From Algiphilus sp. (GTDB lineage Bacteria > Pseudomonadota > Gammaproteobacteria > Nevskiales > Nevskiaceae): a stretch of DNA of 18,194 nt. Within the stretch, counting starts at the first letter, position 1. Each line of letters opens with the position of its first letter. Location of the stretch: the NCBI RefSeq assembly GCF_023145115.1, contig NZ_JAGLEJ010000049.1, forward strand, positions 1 through 18,194. The letters are read 5' to 3'. The translations under genes and the position numbers were made by a program. The notes under the pieces are model-generated. The model saw only the letters and a list, made by a program, of their open reading frames with translations, had not been told where the DNA came from and did not search any database. Below, in pieces: positions 7,104-14,461 of the stretch.

Positions 7104-8465
7104 CTAGCCGAACAGACGCGACAGATCGTTGTAGAAGGCCAACCCCATCAGCCCCGCCAGCATCAGCAGGCCCAGCTGCTGACCCAGGATCTGGGTGCGC
7201 TCCGAGACGGGTGACCCCTTGATGGCTTCGACGAGGTAGTACAAAAGATGCCCCCCGTCCAGCATGGGGACGGGCAGCAGATTGAGCACACCCAGACTGA
7301 CACTGATCAGCGCCAGAAAGCCGAGGTAGGTCACCAGCCCGGCAGCCGCCGTGTACCCGGCGTACTGCGCGATCTGGAGCGGCCCGCTGATGTTGTCCAC
7401 GGACACGTCGCCGACGATCATGCGCCCCATCATGCGCAGGGTCAGCCACGCAACGGATACGGTTTCGCCGACGCCGGAGACCGCGGCCTCCATGACGCCT
7501 TCTCTATGTATCGTGCGGAAATCCTGCCACAAATCAGCAGGAACATCGACCCGCGCGCCCAGTCGACCGACCTGTTCCCCGCCATCAATGGCGCTGCCCA
7601 CGGTGAGCTCCCGCGTCAATTGCTCGCCGCCGCGCTCGACGGTGAGCACGGTCTGCTCACCGGGATGCGCCCGCAGCCATTCCACCAGCGCGCGCCAGCT
7701 GGCCATCGGCTCGCCGTCCAGCGCGACGATGAGATCCCCCGCCTGCAGGCCGGCGGCGGCCGCCGGCTCGCCCGGAACCACCTCGGCGATGCGCGGCGGG
7801 ATCTCGGGTCGATAGAGCCCGAGCCCGAGCGTCTCGAACATCGGCTCCGGGTCGACCGGCACGCCGGCAGTGTCGATGGCGATCTCGCGGCTGCCGCCGC
7901 CCGGCTCGGTCATGCGCAGGCGCAGCGTGTCCGCCGCCATCGCCTGATCGAGCAGCGCCATGCGCGCGCTGGTCCAGGTCGGCGTGGCCTCGCCGTTGAC
8001 CGCGTCGATCTCGGAGCCGCCCACCGCACCGGCCTCGGCGAGCAGGCTCCCCGCGGGCGGCGCGTCGATCACCGGGCGCATGTCGGGCACGCCGATCACG
8101 TAGGTGGCCCAGTAGAACACCGCGGCGAGCACGAAGTTGAACACCGGACCGGCCGCGACGATGGCGCTGCGCTGGGCCAGCGACTTGCGGTTGAAGGCCT
8201 GATCCTGCAGCTCGTCCGGGATCGGCTCCTCGGACTCGCGCTCGTCCAGCATCTTGACGTAGCCCCCGAGCGGAATCGCCGCCAGCACCAGCTCGGTGCC
8301 GTTGGCGAGGTTGCGCCGCCACAGCGGCCGGCCGAAGCCCACCGAGAAGCGCAGGACCTTGACGCCGCAGCGCCGTGCGACCCAGTAGTGCCCGAACTCG
8401 TGAAAGGTCACGAGCACGCCGATGGCGACGATGAAACCGAATACCGACCAGATCACGCTTGACAT
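7104..8465 (-). CDS. rseP: Site-2 zinc metalloprotease RseP (MucP)
   Basis: RseP is an inner-membrane protease that makes the second cut in the anti-sigma factor RseA (MucA in Pseudomonas), releasing sigma-E when outer-membrane protein folding fails. It also clears remnant signal peptides. The 453 residues (E. coli 450) begin with a membrane helix carrying the zinc motif HEFGH (H22, E23, H26). Two PDZ domains follow (about 115-190 and 205-290), then the second active-site motif NLLPVPMLDGGH with D403, and a final membrane helix. The ATG overlaps the last 13 nt of dxr and has AAGGG 7 nt upstream. Standing directly before bamA and skp links damage sensing with the assembly machinery. Confidence 0.97.
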   Translation of the reverse strand: MSSVIWSVFGFIVAIGVLVTFHEFGHYWVARRCGVKVLRFSVGFGRPLWRRNLANGTELVLAAIPLGGYVKMLDERESEEPIPDELQDQAFNRKSLAQRSAIVAAGPVFNFVLAAVFYWATYVIGVPDMRPVIDAPPAGSLLAEAGAVGGSEIDAVNGEATPTWTSARMALLDQAMAADTLRLRMTEPGGGSREIAIDTAGVPVDPEPMFETLGLGLYRPEIPPRIAEVVPGEPAAAAGLQAGDLIVALDGEPMASWRALVEWLRAHPGEQTVLTVERGGEQLTRELTVGSAIDGGEQVGRLGARVDVPADLWQDFRTIHREGVMEAAVSGVGETVSVAWLTLRMMGRMIVGDVSVDNISGPLQIAQYAGYTAAAGLVTYLGFLALISVSLGVLNLLPVPMLDGGHLLYYLVEAIKGSPVSERTQILGQQLGLLMLAGLMGLAFYNDLSRLFG

Positions 8466-9658
8466 GTAGTGCCCTTGCTTCCCGATACCGCGGCGCGCGC
8501 ATTGTCGCGCGCCCAGTCATCCATGCGCAGGACCGCGTCCAGCTCCGTGGCCGCGGGCAGCGTCCCGCCGGCCGCGCGATCGAGCACCGAGGCGATCACC
8601 TCGCTGATCTGCCCGAAGGCCAGACGCCCGGCGAGAAACGCTTCGACCGCAACCTCGTTGGCGGCGTTCAATACCGTCGGCGCGGTGGCGCCCTGCGCGA
8701 TCGCGGCACGAGCCAGGCCGAGACACGGGAAGCGCGTTTCGTCGGCCGGCTCGAAGGTCAGGTCCCCGGCCGCGACCAGATCGAGCATGCGCGCACCCGA
8801 CGGCATGCGCTCCGGGTGCCCCAGCGCGTGGGCCAGCGGAATCTTCATGTCCGGCGCGCCGAGCTGCGCCAGCAGCGAGCCGTCGCGGTAGGCGACCAGC
8901 GAGTGCACCACGCTCTGCGGATGCACCACCACCTCGATGGCCTCGTGCGGCATGGCGAAGAGCCAGTGCGCCTCGATGACCTCCAGGCCCTTGTTCATCA
9001 TGCTGGCCGAGTCGACCGAGATCTTGGCGCCCATCTGCCAGTTGGGATGCGCCACCGCCTGCTCGGGAGTGGCCGTGCGCATGGCCTCGGTGCTCCAGGT
9101 GCGGAAGGGCCCGCCGGATGCGGTCAGGACCAGCTTCTCGACACCCTCCGGCGTGCGCCCGCACACATAGCCGGCGGGCAGGCACTGGTAGATGGCGTTG
9201 TGCTCGCTGTCCACCGGCACGATCTCGGCCCCGCTCGCCAGCGCCTCGGCCAGGAAGAGCTCACCGGCCATCACCAGCGGCTCCTTGTTGGCGACCAGGA
9301 CGCGCTTGCCCGCCCGCACCGCCGACAGCGTCGGCAGCAGCCCGGCGGCGCCCACGATCGCGGACAGCACCGAGGCCACGCGCGCGTCGGCCGCCACCTC
9401 GGCGAGCGCGTCGGTGCCGCCGGTCACCGCAATGCCGGTGCCGGACAGCGCGTCGCGCAGCGCATCGATGGCGGTCGCATCGGCCACCACGGCGACGCGC
9501 GGACGGTACCGCCGGCAGAGCTCGGCGAGCGCGGCCACGTCGCGATGGGCGGTCAGCGCGTGCAGCGGCTGCGGTGCGGACTGCGCGTCGAGCACCTCCA
9601 GCGCGCTGCGCCCCACCGATCCGGTGGCGCCGAGAATGACGAGGTCCGTCCCGCTCAC
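8453..9658 (-). CDS. dxr: 1-deoxy-D-xylulose 5-phosphate reductoisomerase
   Basis: Dxr converts DXP to 2-C-methyl-D-erythritol 4-phosphate with NADPH, the committed step of the MEP isoprenoid pathway and the fosmidomycin target. The 401-residue protein (E. coli 398) has the NADPH-binding GATGSVG at 10-16, NKEPLVMAG at 124-132 and the metal site PVDSEHNAIYQ. D150 and E152, with E226 in MNKGLE, are the expected metal ligands. GGPFR and the flexible-loop HPNW follow the normal spacing. The GTG at 9658 overlaps the cdsA stop by 4 nt and places the Rossmann motif at the right distance; the longer open frame upstream is read-through inside cdsA. Here the gene follows cdsA, not frr as in E. coli. 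Confidence 0.97.
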   Translation of the reverse strand: MSGTDLVILGATGSVGRSALEVLDAQSAPQPLHALTAHRDVAALAELCRRYRPRVAVVADATAIDALRDALSGTGIAVTGGTDALAEVAADARVASVLSAIVGAAGLLPTLSAVRAGKRVLVANKEPLVMAGELFLAEALASGAEIVPVDSEHNAIYQCLPAGYVCGRTPEGVEKLVLTASGGPFRTWSTEAMRTATPEQAVAHPNWQMGAKISVDSASMMNKGLEVIEAHWLFAMPHEAIEVVVHPQSVVHSLVAYRDGSLLAQLGAPDMKIPLAHALGHPERMPSGARMLDLVAAGDLTFEPADETRFPCLGLARAAIAQGATAPTVLNAANEVAVEAFLAGRLAFGQISEVIASVLDRAAGGTLPAATELDAVLRMDDWARDNARAAVSGSKGTTCQA

Positions 9659-10473
9659 AGCAGCCAGTACAGCCCCAGCGCGAACAGCGGTGCCACCGCG
9701 AGCAGGCTGTCGACCCGATCGAGCACGCCGCCGTGTCCGGGCAGCAGCGCGCCCGAGTCCTTGATGCCGGCCACGCGCTTGAATGCGCTCTCGACCAGAT
9801 CGCCGAGGATCGACACCAGCACGCACACCACCGCCAGCAGCGCGAACAACGCCAGGCCGGCGCCGGACACCGGCAGCCACAGCGCCGCGACCGGCAGCAC
9901 CACGGCGAGCGCGACCACCGCCCCGCCCCACGCGCCCTCGCGCGTCTTGCCCGGACTGACGCTGGGCGCCAGCTTGTTGCGCCCCCAGGCGCGCCCCGCG
10001 AAGTAGGCGCCGACATCGGCGCCCCAAACGATGGCGAAGAGCGTGCCCAGCGCCACCAGGCCGCCGGCACCGTCGACCAGCGTGCTCAGCGCCAGCGGCA
10101 CCGGCACGATCATCGCCACGCCGGCCGTCTGCCGCGCGCGCGCGCCGAATCGCGCGATCTCCAGGCTGGCGGGGAAGCCGCGCAGCAGCCAGAAGCTCAG
10201 CAGCCACCACAGCACGCCCACCATCCAGATCAGCGGCGCCAGCCGGTACTCGACCTGCGCGAACCATGCCGCACCCAGCAGCGCCCCGATCAGCAGTGTG
10301 TAGCGCGCGCGCTCCGGGCGCGACGGCAGACCGGCGATGCCCGCCCACTCCCACGCCGCGCCCAGCGCCACCAGGCAGAAGACCCCGTACAGCCATCCGC
10401 CGTCGAGCCAGAAGAGCGCCGCCCCGAGCAGCACCAGCAGTACCGCGGCGGTGACGATGCGCTGCCCCAGCAT
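9655..10473 (-). CDS. cdsA: Phosphatidate cytidylyltransferase
   Basis: CdsA makes CDP-diacylglycerol from phosphatidate and CTP, the branch-point precursor of bacterial phospholipids. The 272-residue protein is a polytopic inner-membrane protein with about seven or eight hydrophobic segments. Near the C-terminus it carries the full CDS signature at 229-255: SAFKR, then KDSG, then PGHGGVLDRVD. I chose the ATG at 10473, whose last base pair is shared with the uppS stop (TGATG). The frame is open 30 codons further, but that Arg-rich stretch is the out-of-frame end of uppS. GAGG lies 4 nt upstream of the start. Confidence 0.97.
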   Translation of the reverse strand: MLGQRIVTAAVLLVLLGAALFWLDGGWLYGVFCLVALGAAWEWAGIAGLPSRPERARYTLLIGALLGAAWFAQVEYRLAPLIWMVGVLWWLLSFWLLRGFPASLEIARFGARARQTAGVAMIVPVPLALSTLVDGAGGLVALGTLFAIVWGADVGAYFAGRAWGRNKLAPSVSPGKTREGAWGGAVVALAVVLPVAALWLPVSGAGLALFALLAVVCVLVSILGDLVESAFKRVAGIKDSGALLPGHGGVLDRVDSLLAVAPLFALGLYWLL

Positions 10474-11183
10474 CAGGCCTCGGCCACCATGCCGAAGCGC
10501 CGCTGGCGCTGGGCGTACCAGGTCAGGGCCTGATCGAGATCGTCGGCGTCGAAATCCGGCCACAGGGTCTCGACGAAGCGCAGCTCCGCGTAGGCCAGCT
10601 GCCAGAGCATGAAGTTGCTGATGCGGTACTCGCCGCCGGTGCGGATGAGCAGATCGGGCGGCGGGAAATCGGCCGTGCTCAGGCGCTCGGAGAGGCTCTC
10701 GTGATCAATGGGCACGCCGTCGCGGCGCGCGCACTCGGCGGCGTGGCAGATGTCCCACTGGCCGCCGTAACCCAGCGCCACCAGCAGCTGCAGGCCGTTG
10801 TTGCCGGCGGTCAGCGACTCCACGCCCTCCATCTCGCGGCGCAGCGACGCCGGAAAGGCCTCGCGGCTGCCGATGAAACGCATGCGCACATTGTTGCTGC
10901 GCAGCCCCTCGGCCTCGCGGCGCAGGGTGCGTCCGAACAGGTGGATGAGCATGCGCACTTCGCGCTCGGGCCGGCGCCAGTTCTCCTGGCTGAAGGCGAA
11001 CAGGCTGAGCACCGGCACATCGCGCTCGCTGGCGGCGCGCACGACGCGCCGTGCCGCCTGCACGCCCAGCCGGTGGCCGAGCGCCCGCGGCCGGCCACGC
11101 GCCGCCGCCCAGCGCCCGTTGCCATCCATGATGATGGCGACGTGCCGGGGCTTGGTGCTCGCTTCTGGGGCTGGGGCCGGCAT
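10473..11183 (-). CDS. uppS: Undecaprenyl diphosphate synthase (cis-prenyltransferase)
   Basis: UppS extends farnesyl diphosphate with eight isopentenyl units in cis configuration to make the C55 lipid carrier for peptidoglycan, O-antigen and other envelope glycans. The 236-residue protein (E. coli 253) shows all cis-prenyltransferase regions. HVAIIMDGNGRWA (14-26) holds the catalytic D20, SQENW is at 65-69, and RTGGEYRISNF (181-191) is followed by WQLAYAEL with E200. The ATG start is 6 nt after the frr stop and lacks a clear ribosome-binding site, so coupling to frr is likely. Together with dxr two genes downstream, it brackets isoprenoid supply and use. Confidence 0.97.
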   Translation of the reverse strand: MPAPAPEASTKPRHVAIIMDGNGRWAAARGRPRALGHRLGVQAARRVVRAASERDVPVLSLFAFSQENWRRPEREVRMLIHLFGRTLRREAEGLRSNNVRMRFIGSREAFPASLRREMEGVESLTAGNNGLQLLVALGYGGQWDICHAAECARRDGVPIDHESLSERLSTADFPPPDLLIRTGGEYRISNFMLWQLAYAELRFVETLWPDFDADDLDQALTWYAQRQRRFGMVAEA

Positions 11184-11189
11184 CGCGGG

Positions 11190-11747
11190 TCAGACGGAAA
11201 GGATTTCCTTCTCCTTGGCCGCCATGTGTTCCTCGATGGTCGCGATATGGGTGTCGGTGAGCTTCTGGATCTCGACCTCCGCGCGCTTCTCGTCGTCGTC
11301 GCTGATCTCCTTCTCCTTGACCAGTTCCTTGACCGACTGGTTCGCGTCGCGGCGGACATTGCGCACCGCCACCTTGGCATTCTCGGCCTCGTGGCGCACG
11401 ACCTTGGCGAGGTCCTTGCGGCGCTCCTCGGTGAGCGGCGGCAGCGTGATGCGGATCACCGTGCCGGCGGTGTTGGGCGTGAGGCCGAGGTCGGAGTTGA
11501 TGATGGCCTTCTCGACCACCGACACCATCGACTTCTCCCAGGCGGTGATGCTGATGGTGCGGGCATCCTCCACCGTGACGTTGGCCGCCTGCGAGACCGG
11601 CACCTCGGCGCCGTAGTACTCGACCCGGACGTGGTCGAGCAGCGAGGCGTGGGCCCGGCCGGTGCGGAGCTTGGCGTACTCGGTGTCGAGCACCTCGATG
11701 GCCCGCTTCATGCGGTGGTTCGCGTCCTTCTTGATGTCTTCGATCAT
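11190..11747 (-). CDS. frr: Ribosome recycling factor
   Basis: RRF works with EF-G to split the post-termination ribosome. At 185 residues it has the exact family length. The conserved KLRTGRAHASLLD is at 26-38, and the NTAGTVIRITLPPLTEERR stretch at 92-110 covers the hinge and domain II boundary. RNVRRDANQ at 129-137 includes the conserved R132. The long charged C-terminal helix completes the tRNA-mimicking fold. The ATG has GAAGG about 10 nt upstream, and 24 nt separate it from the pyrH stop. Confidence 0.98.
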   Translation of the reverse strand: MIEDIKKDANHRMKRAIEVLDTEYAKLRTGRAHASLLDHVRVEYYGAEVPVSQAANVTVEDARTISITAWEKSMVSVVEKAIINSDLGLTPNTAGTVIRITLPPLTEERRKDLAKVVRHEAENAKVAVRNVRRDANQSVKELVKEKEISDDDEKRAEVEIQKLTDTHIATIEEHMAAKEKEILSV

Positions 11748-11771
11748 GGGATTGGCGCCTTCAATAGCGGT

Positions 11772-12491
11772 TCACAGGACGATGGTTCCGATCGACGTGT
11801 CGCCGCCGGCTATGCGGGCGAGCGCGCCGGACTGCGTCATGTCGTAGACGCACAGCGGCAGTCGGTGGTCGCGGCACAGCACGATGGCGGTCTGGTCCAT
11901 GACGCCGAGACGCCGGTCGAGCACCTCGTCGTAGGTCAGCCGGTCGTAGCGCTCGGCATCGGCATCCTTGGTGGGATCGGCCGAGTAGATGCCGTCCACC
12001 TTGGTGGCCTTCATCATGAGCTGGGCGTCGATCTCGATGGCGCGCAGCGCCGCCGCCGAATCGGTGGTGAAGAAGGGATTGCCGGTACCGGCCGCGAACA
12101 CCACGATGCGCCCCTTCTCGAGATGGCGCACCGCGCGGCGGCGGATGTAGTCCTCGCACACCTGGTTGATGCGCACCGCGGACATCACCCGGCAGACCGC
12201 GCCCTGCTTCTCCAGCGCATCCTGCAGCGCGAGCGCGTTCATGACCGTGGCGAGCATGCCCATCTGGTCGGCGGTGACGCGCTGGATGCCGCCGCGGGCC
12301 AGTCCCTCGCCGCGGAAGATGTTGCCGCCGCCGATGACCACGGCCACCTCGACGCCGCTCTCGACCACCGCGATCAGCTCGCTGGCGATCTGCCCGATCA
12401 CCGGTGACGAGATGCCGTACTCCAGCTCCCCCATCAGGGCCTCACCGGACAGCTTGACGAGAATGCGCCGATAGGCTGAGGAGGACGACAT
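11772..12491 (-). CDS. pyrH: Uridylate (UMP) kinase
   Basis: PyrH phosphorylates UMP to UDP in the cytoplasm, feeding RNA, UDP-sugar and CDP-lipid synthesis. It belongs to the amino-acid-kinase fold and is typically hexameric, activated by GTP and inhibited by UTP. The 239 residues (E. coli 241) show KLSGEALMG (13-21), the glycine-rich GGGNIFRG (54-61), DQMGML (75-80), TGNPFFTTD (136-144) and KATKVDGIYSADP (161-173). GGAG lies 7 nt before the ATG. A 107-nt spacer with two G+C-rich hairpins separates it from tsf, the longest gap inside the minus-strand row. Confidence 0.98.
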   Translation of the reverse strand: MSSSSAYRRILVKLSGEALMGELEYGISSPVIGQIASELIAVVESGVEVAVVIGGGNIFRGEGLARGGIQRVTADQMGMLATVMNALALQDALEKQGAVCRVMSAVRINQVCEDYIRRRAVRHLEKGRIVVFAAGTGNPFFTTDSAAALRAIEIDAQLMMKATKVDGIYSADPTKDADAERYDRLTYDEVLDRRLGVMDQTAIVLCRDHRLPLCVYDMTQSGALARIAGGDTSIGTIVL

Positions 12492-12598
12492 CGAGAGGCT
12501 CCGGCAAGATCACGAACTGCGGCGCGGACCCCGCGCCGGATGGGGCGACACGGCTGCATCGCCGCACGGCCCGGACGGGCCGCGCGGCGGCGCAAAGT
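12492..12598 (-). other. tsf-pyrH spacer with two G+C-rich hairpins
   Basis: The larger stem pairs 12560-12572 with 12577-12589: 13 bp, one G-U wobble in the minus-strand RNA, 4-base loop. The smaller pairs 12520-12526 with 12532-12538: 7 bp, 5-base loop. No run of T follows either stem on the minus strand, so neither is a standard intrinsic terminator. Possible roles are partial attenuation, an RNase processing site, or protection of the abundant rpsB-tsf part of the transcript. No convincing pyrH promoter is visible here. Confidence 0.55.
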
Positions 12599-13480
12599 CT
12601 AGCCCATCGTCGCCTGCGCGGTGGCCCGCACCTCGCTGGCGAAGTCGGTCTCCTGCTTCTCGATGCCCTCGCCGACCTCGAAGCGCACGTAGCGCGCGAC
12701 CCTGGCGCCCTTGTCCTTCAGGAGCTTCTCGACGGTGGTGTCGGGATCCTTGACGAAGGGCTGGCCGTAGAGCGTGATCTCGGCGAGATACTTGCGCAGG
12801 CGGCCCTCGATCATCTTCTCGATGATGTCGGCCGGCTTGCCGCTGTCGGCGGCCTGCGCCATGAGGATCTGCTTCTCGGCCTCGCGCACGTCCGCGGGCA
12901 CGTCGTCGGCGCTGCGGTACTGCGGGTTGCTCGCGGCGATGTGCATGGCCAGATCCTTGGCCAGCTGCGCGTCGTCGCTGCCTTCCAGCGCCACCACGGT
13001 GCCGATGCGGGCGCCGTGCTGGTAGTAGGCCATGGCGCCGCCGGCGCTATCCACCACCTCGAAACGGCGCAGGTTCATGTTCTCGCCGATCTTCGCGACC
13101 AGCGCCTTGCGCTGGGTCTCGAAGTCGCCGTTGCCGTCGTCGTAGGTGAGCAGTGCATTGACGTCGGCCGGACGCTGCTCCAGCGCGGTCTTCGCCGCGC
13201 TGTTGGCGAGCGCGACGAACTCGTCGTTCTTGGCGACGAAGTCGGTCTCGCTGTTGAACTCGAGCATGGCGATGCCGGTGTCGTTCTCGGCGACGACGAT
13301 GATGCCGTCGGCCGCGACCCGCGAGGCCTTCTTGTCGGCCTTGGCCATGCCGTCCTTGCGCATCTGCTCGATGGCGGCGTCGACGTCGCCGTCGACGGCC
13401 TGCAGGGCCTTCTTGCAGTCCATCATCGCGGCGCCGGTGCGCTCGCGGAGTTCCTTCACCATTGCGGCGGTGATGCTCAT
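12599..13480 (-). CDS. tsf: Translation elongation factor Ts
   Basis: EF-Ts is the nucleotide-exchange factor that recharges EF-Tu. The 293-residue product (E. coli 283) has the N-terminal UBA-like module (AAMVKELRERTGAAMMDCKKAL, residues 5-26). The EF-Tu-contacting ETDFVAKN is at 78-85, with D80 and F81 at the same numbers as in E. coli. Two core subdomains follow. The chosen ATG at 13480 is fixed by the conserved N-terminus and by a perfect AGGAGG 7 nt upstream. The open frame continues to 13612 only as an Arg-rich shadow of rpsB. Unusually, the start overlaps the rpsB stop by 4 nt (ATGA). Confidence 0.97.
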   Translation of the reverse strand: MSITAAMVKELRERTGAAMMDCKKALQAVDGDVDAAIEQMRKDGMAKADKKASRVAADGIIVVAENDTGIAMLEFNSETDFVAKNDEFVALANSAAKTALEQRPADVNALLTYDDGNGDFETQRKALVAKIGENMNLRRFEVVDSAGGAMAYYQHGARIGTVVALEGSDDAQLAKDLAMHIAASNPQYRSADDVPADVREAEKQILMAQAADSGKPADIIEKMIEGRLRKYLAEITLYGQPFVKDPDTTVEKLLKDKGARVARYVRFEVGEGIEKQETDFASEVRATAQATMG

Positions 13481-14256
13481 GCGGAGGCCTCCTGGGAATC
13501 GGCGGAAGCTTCGTCGGCGGTCGCGGCGGCGGCCATCTGCTGCTCGGCGTCGCGCGCGCCGCCACCGACCGTGTTGGCGCCCTTGGCGTCGATCACGGCG
13601 TCGGCGATGCACTGGGCATAGAACTTGATGGCGCGGGTGGCGTCATCGTTGCCCGGAATGACGCTGTCGATGCCCTCGGGGCTGTTGTTGCTGTCGACCA
13701 CGGCGATGATGCGGATGCCCAGCTTGCGGGCCTCCTTCACGGCGATGTCCTCGTAACCGGTGTCGATCACGAAGAGGCAGTCCGGCAGGCTGCTCATGTG
13801 CTTGATGCCGCCGAGCGAGCGCTGGAGCTTGGCGAGGTCGCGCTGGAACTCGAGCTGCTCCTTCTTGGGCAGCTTGTTGATCGAGCCGTCCTCGACCTGC
13901 TTCTCCATCTCGATCAGCCGCGCGGTGGACTGCTTGACCGTCTTGAAGTTGGTCAGCGCGCCGCCCAGCCAGCGCTGGTTGATGTACGGCATCCCGCAGC
14001 GGTTGGCTTCCTGCTCGATGACATCGCGCGCGGCGCGCTTGGTGCCGACGAAGAGGATGTTGCCGCCGTTGGCCGCCAGACGCCCGGCGTAGTTGCAGGC
14101 GTCCTTGAGCATCGGCAGCGTGTGCTCGAGATTGATGATGTGCACCTTGTTGCGGTGCCCGAAGATGTACGCATCCATCTTGGGGTTCCAGTACCGCGTG
14201 CGGTGCCCGAAATGCGCGCCCACTTCCAGCAGCTGGCGCATGGTGATATCGGCCAT
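13477..14256 (-). CDS. rpsB: 30S ribosomal protein S2
   Basis: S2 is a late-assembling small-subunit protein at the head-body junction, needed together with S1. The 259-residue protein starts MADITMRQLLEVGAHFGH. It contains WNPKMDAYIFGHRN, the FVGTKRAARD block and PYINQRWLGGALTNFKT, the usual S2 signature regions. After the core ends near residue 225 there is a low-complexity Ala/Asp/Glu-rich tail of about 34 residues (E. coli S2 has 241 in all). The ATG at 14256 has AAGGAG 5 nt upstream; an ATG in frame at 14391 lies in the leader and is not conserved. It is the first gene of the minus-strand row. Confidence 0.98.
   Translation of the reverse strand: MADITMRQLLEVGAHFGHRTRYWNPKMDAYIFGHRNKVHIINLEHTLPMLKDACNYAGRLAANGGNILFVGTKRAARDVIEQEANRCGMPYINQRWLGGALTNFKTVKQSTARLIEMEKQVEDGSINKLPKKEQLEFQRDLAKLQRSLGGIKHMSSLPDCLFVIDTGYEDIAVKEARKLGIRIIAVVDSNNSPEGIDSVIPGNDDATRAIKFYAQCIADAVIDAKGANTVGGGARDAEQQMAAAATADEASADSQEASA
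13488..13493 (-). promoter_or_regulatory. Shine-Dalgarno AGGAGG of tsf inside the rpsB 3' end
   Basis: The minus strand reads AGGAGG, 7 nt before the tsf ATG at 13480, within the last codons of rpsB. It fixes the tsf start and gives EF-Ts its own strong initiation site despite the ATGA overlap. Confidence 0.85.
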
Positions 14257-14414
14257 GTTGACTCCTTGGGTTTTTCGGCAGATCGCGCGCCGCGTAAGAG
14301 GCCGGCGGCCCACCCAAGCCGGTCGCGCGAATGGAATTACGCCGCCGCTGCCATCCGTACGGACGGTGCCGGCCACGCCCCTGAACGGCACGCGTGCTGC
14401 ATTGCCAAACGGGG
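14257..14414 (-). promoter_or_regulatory. rpsB 5' leader, candidate S2 autoregulation region
   Basis: If transcription starts near 14414, rpsB has an untranslated leader of roughly 158 nt. In E. coli the rpsB leader is the target of S2-mediated repression of rpsB-tsf, and related leader structures are reported in other gammaproteobacteria. Here the leader holds self-complementary stretches, for example the palindrome TCCGTACGGA at 14354-14363 and the GGCC repeats around 14301-14310. It ends in AAGGAG at 14262-14267. I did not fold it fully, so S2 control is inferred from family knowledge and position. Confidence 0.4.
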
Positions 14415-14430
14415 GCGCGCTTTATACCAT
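14402..14430 (+). promoter_or_regulatory. Candidate sigma-70 promoter for map-glnD
   Basis: TTGCCA at 14402-14407 (5 of 6 to TTGACA) is spaced 17 bp from TACCAT at 14425-14430 (4 of 6 to TATAAT). Transcription would begin near 14437, giving a leader of about 25 nt before the map ATG at 14462. It overlaps the opposing rpsB promoter. Confidence 0.4.
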
Positions 14431-14447
14431 GCCGCGCCCTTTGCCAA
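14421..14447 (-). promoter_or_regulatory. Candidate extended -10 promoter for rpsB operon
   Basis: On the minus strand TGG followed by TATAAA (14421-14429) forms an extended -10 (TGn-TATAAA, 5 of 6). TTGGCA at 14442-14447 lies 15 bp upstream as a short-spaced -35; TTGTTG at 14445-14450 is an alternative at 18 bp. This A/T-rich patch is the only promoter-like block in the divergent gap, and its position fits transcription of rpsB. Confidence 0.5.
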
Positions 14448-14461
14448 CAACGCCGGCACGC

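Noticed and set aside
14429..14461. Upstream in-frame ATG (14429) for map
   Set aside because: It overlaps the predicted -10 of the map promoter, lacks a suitably spaced ribosome-binding site, and adds residues not seen in type I MetAP.
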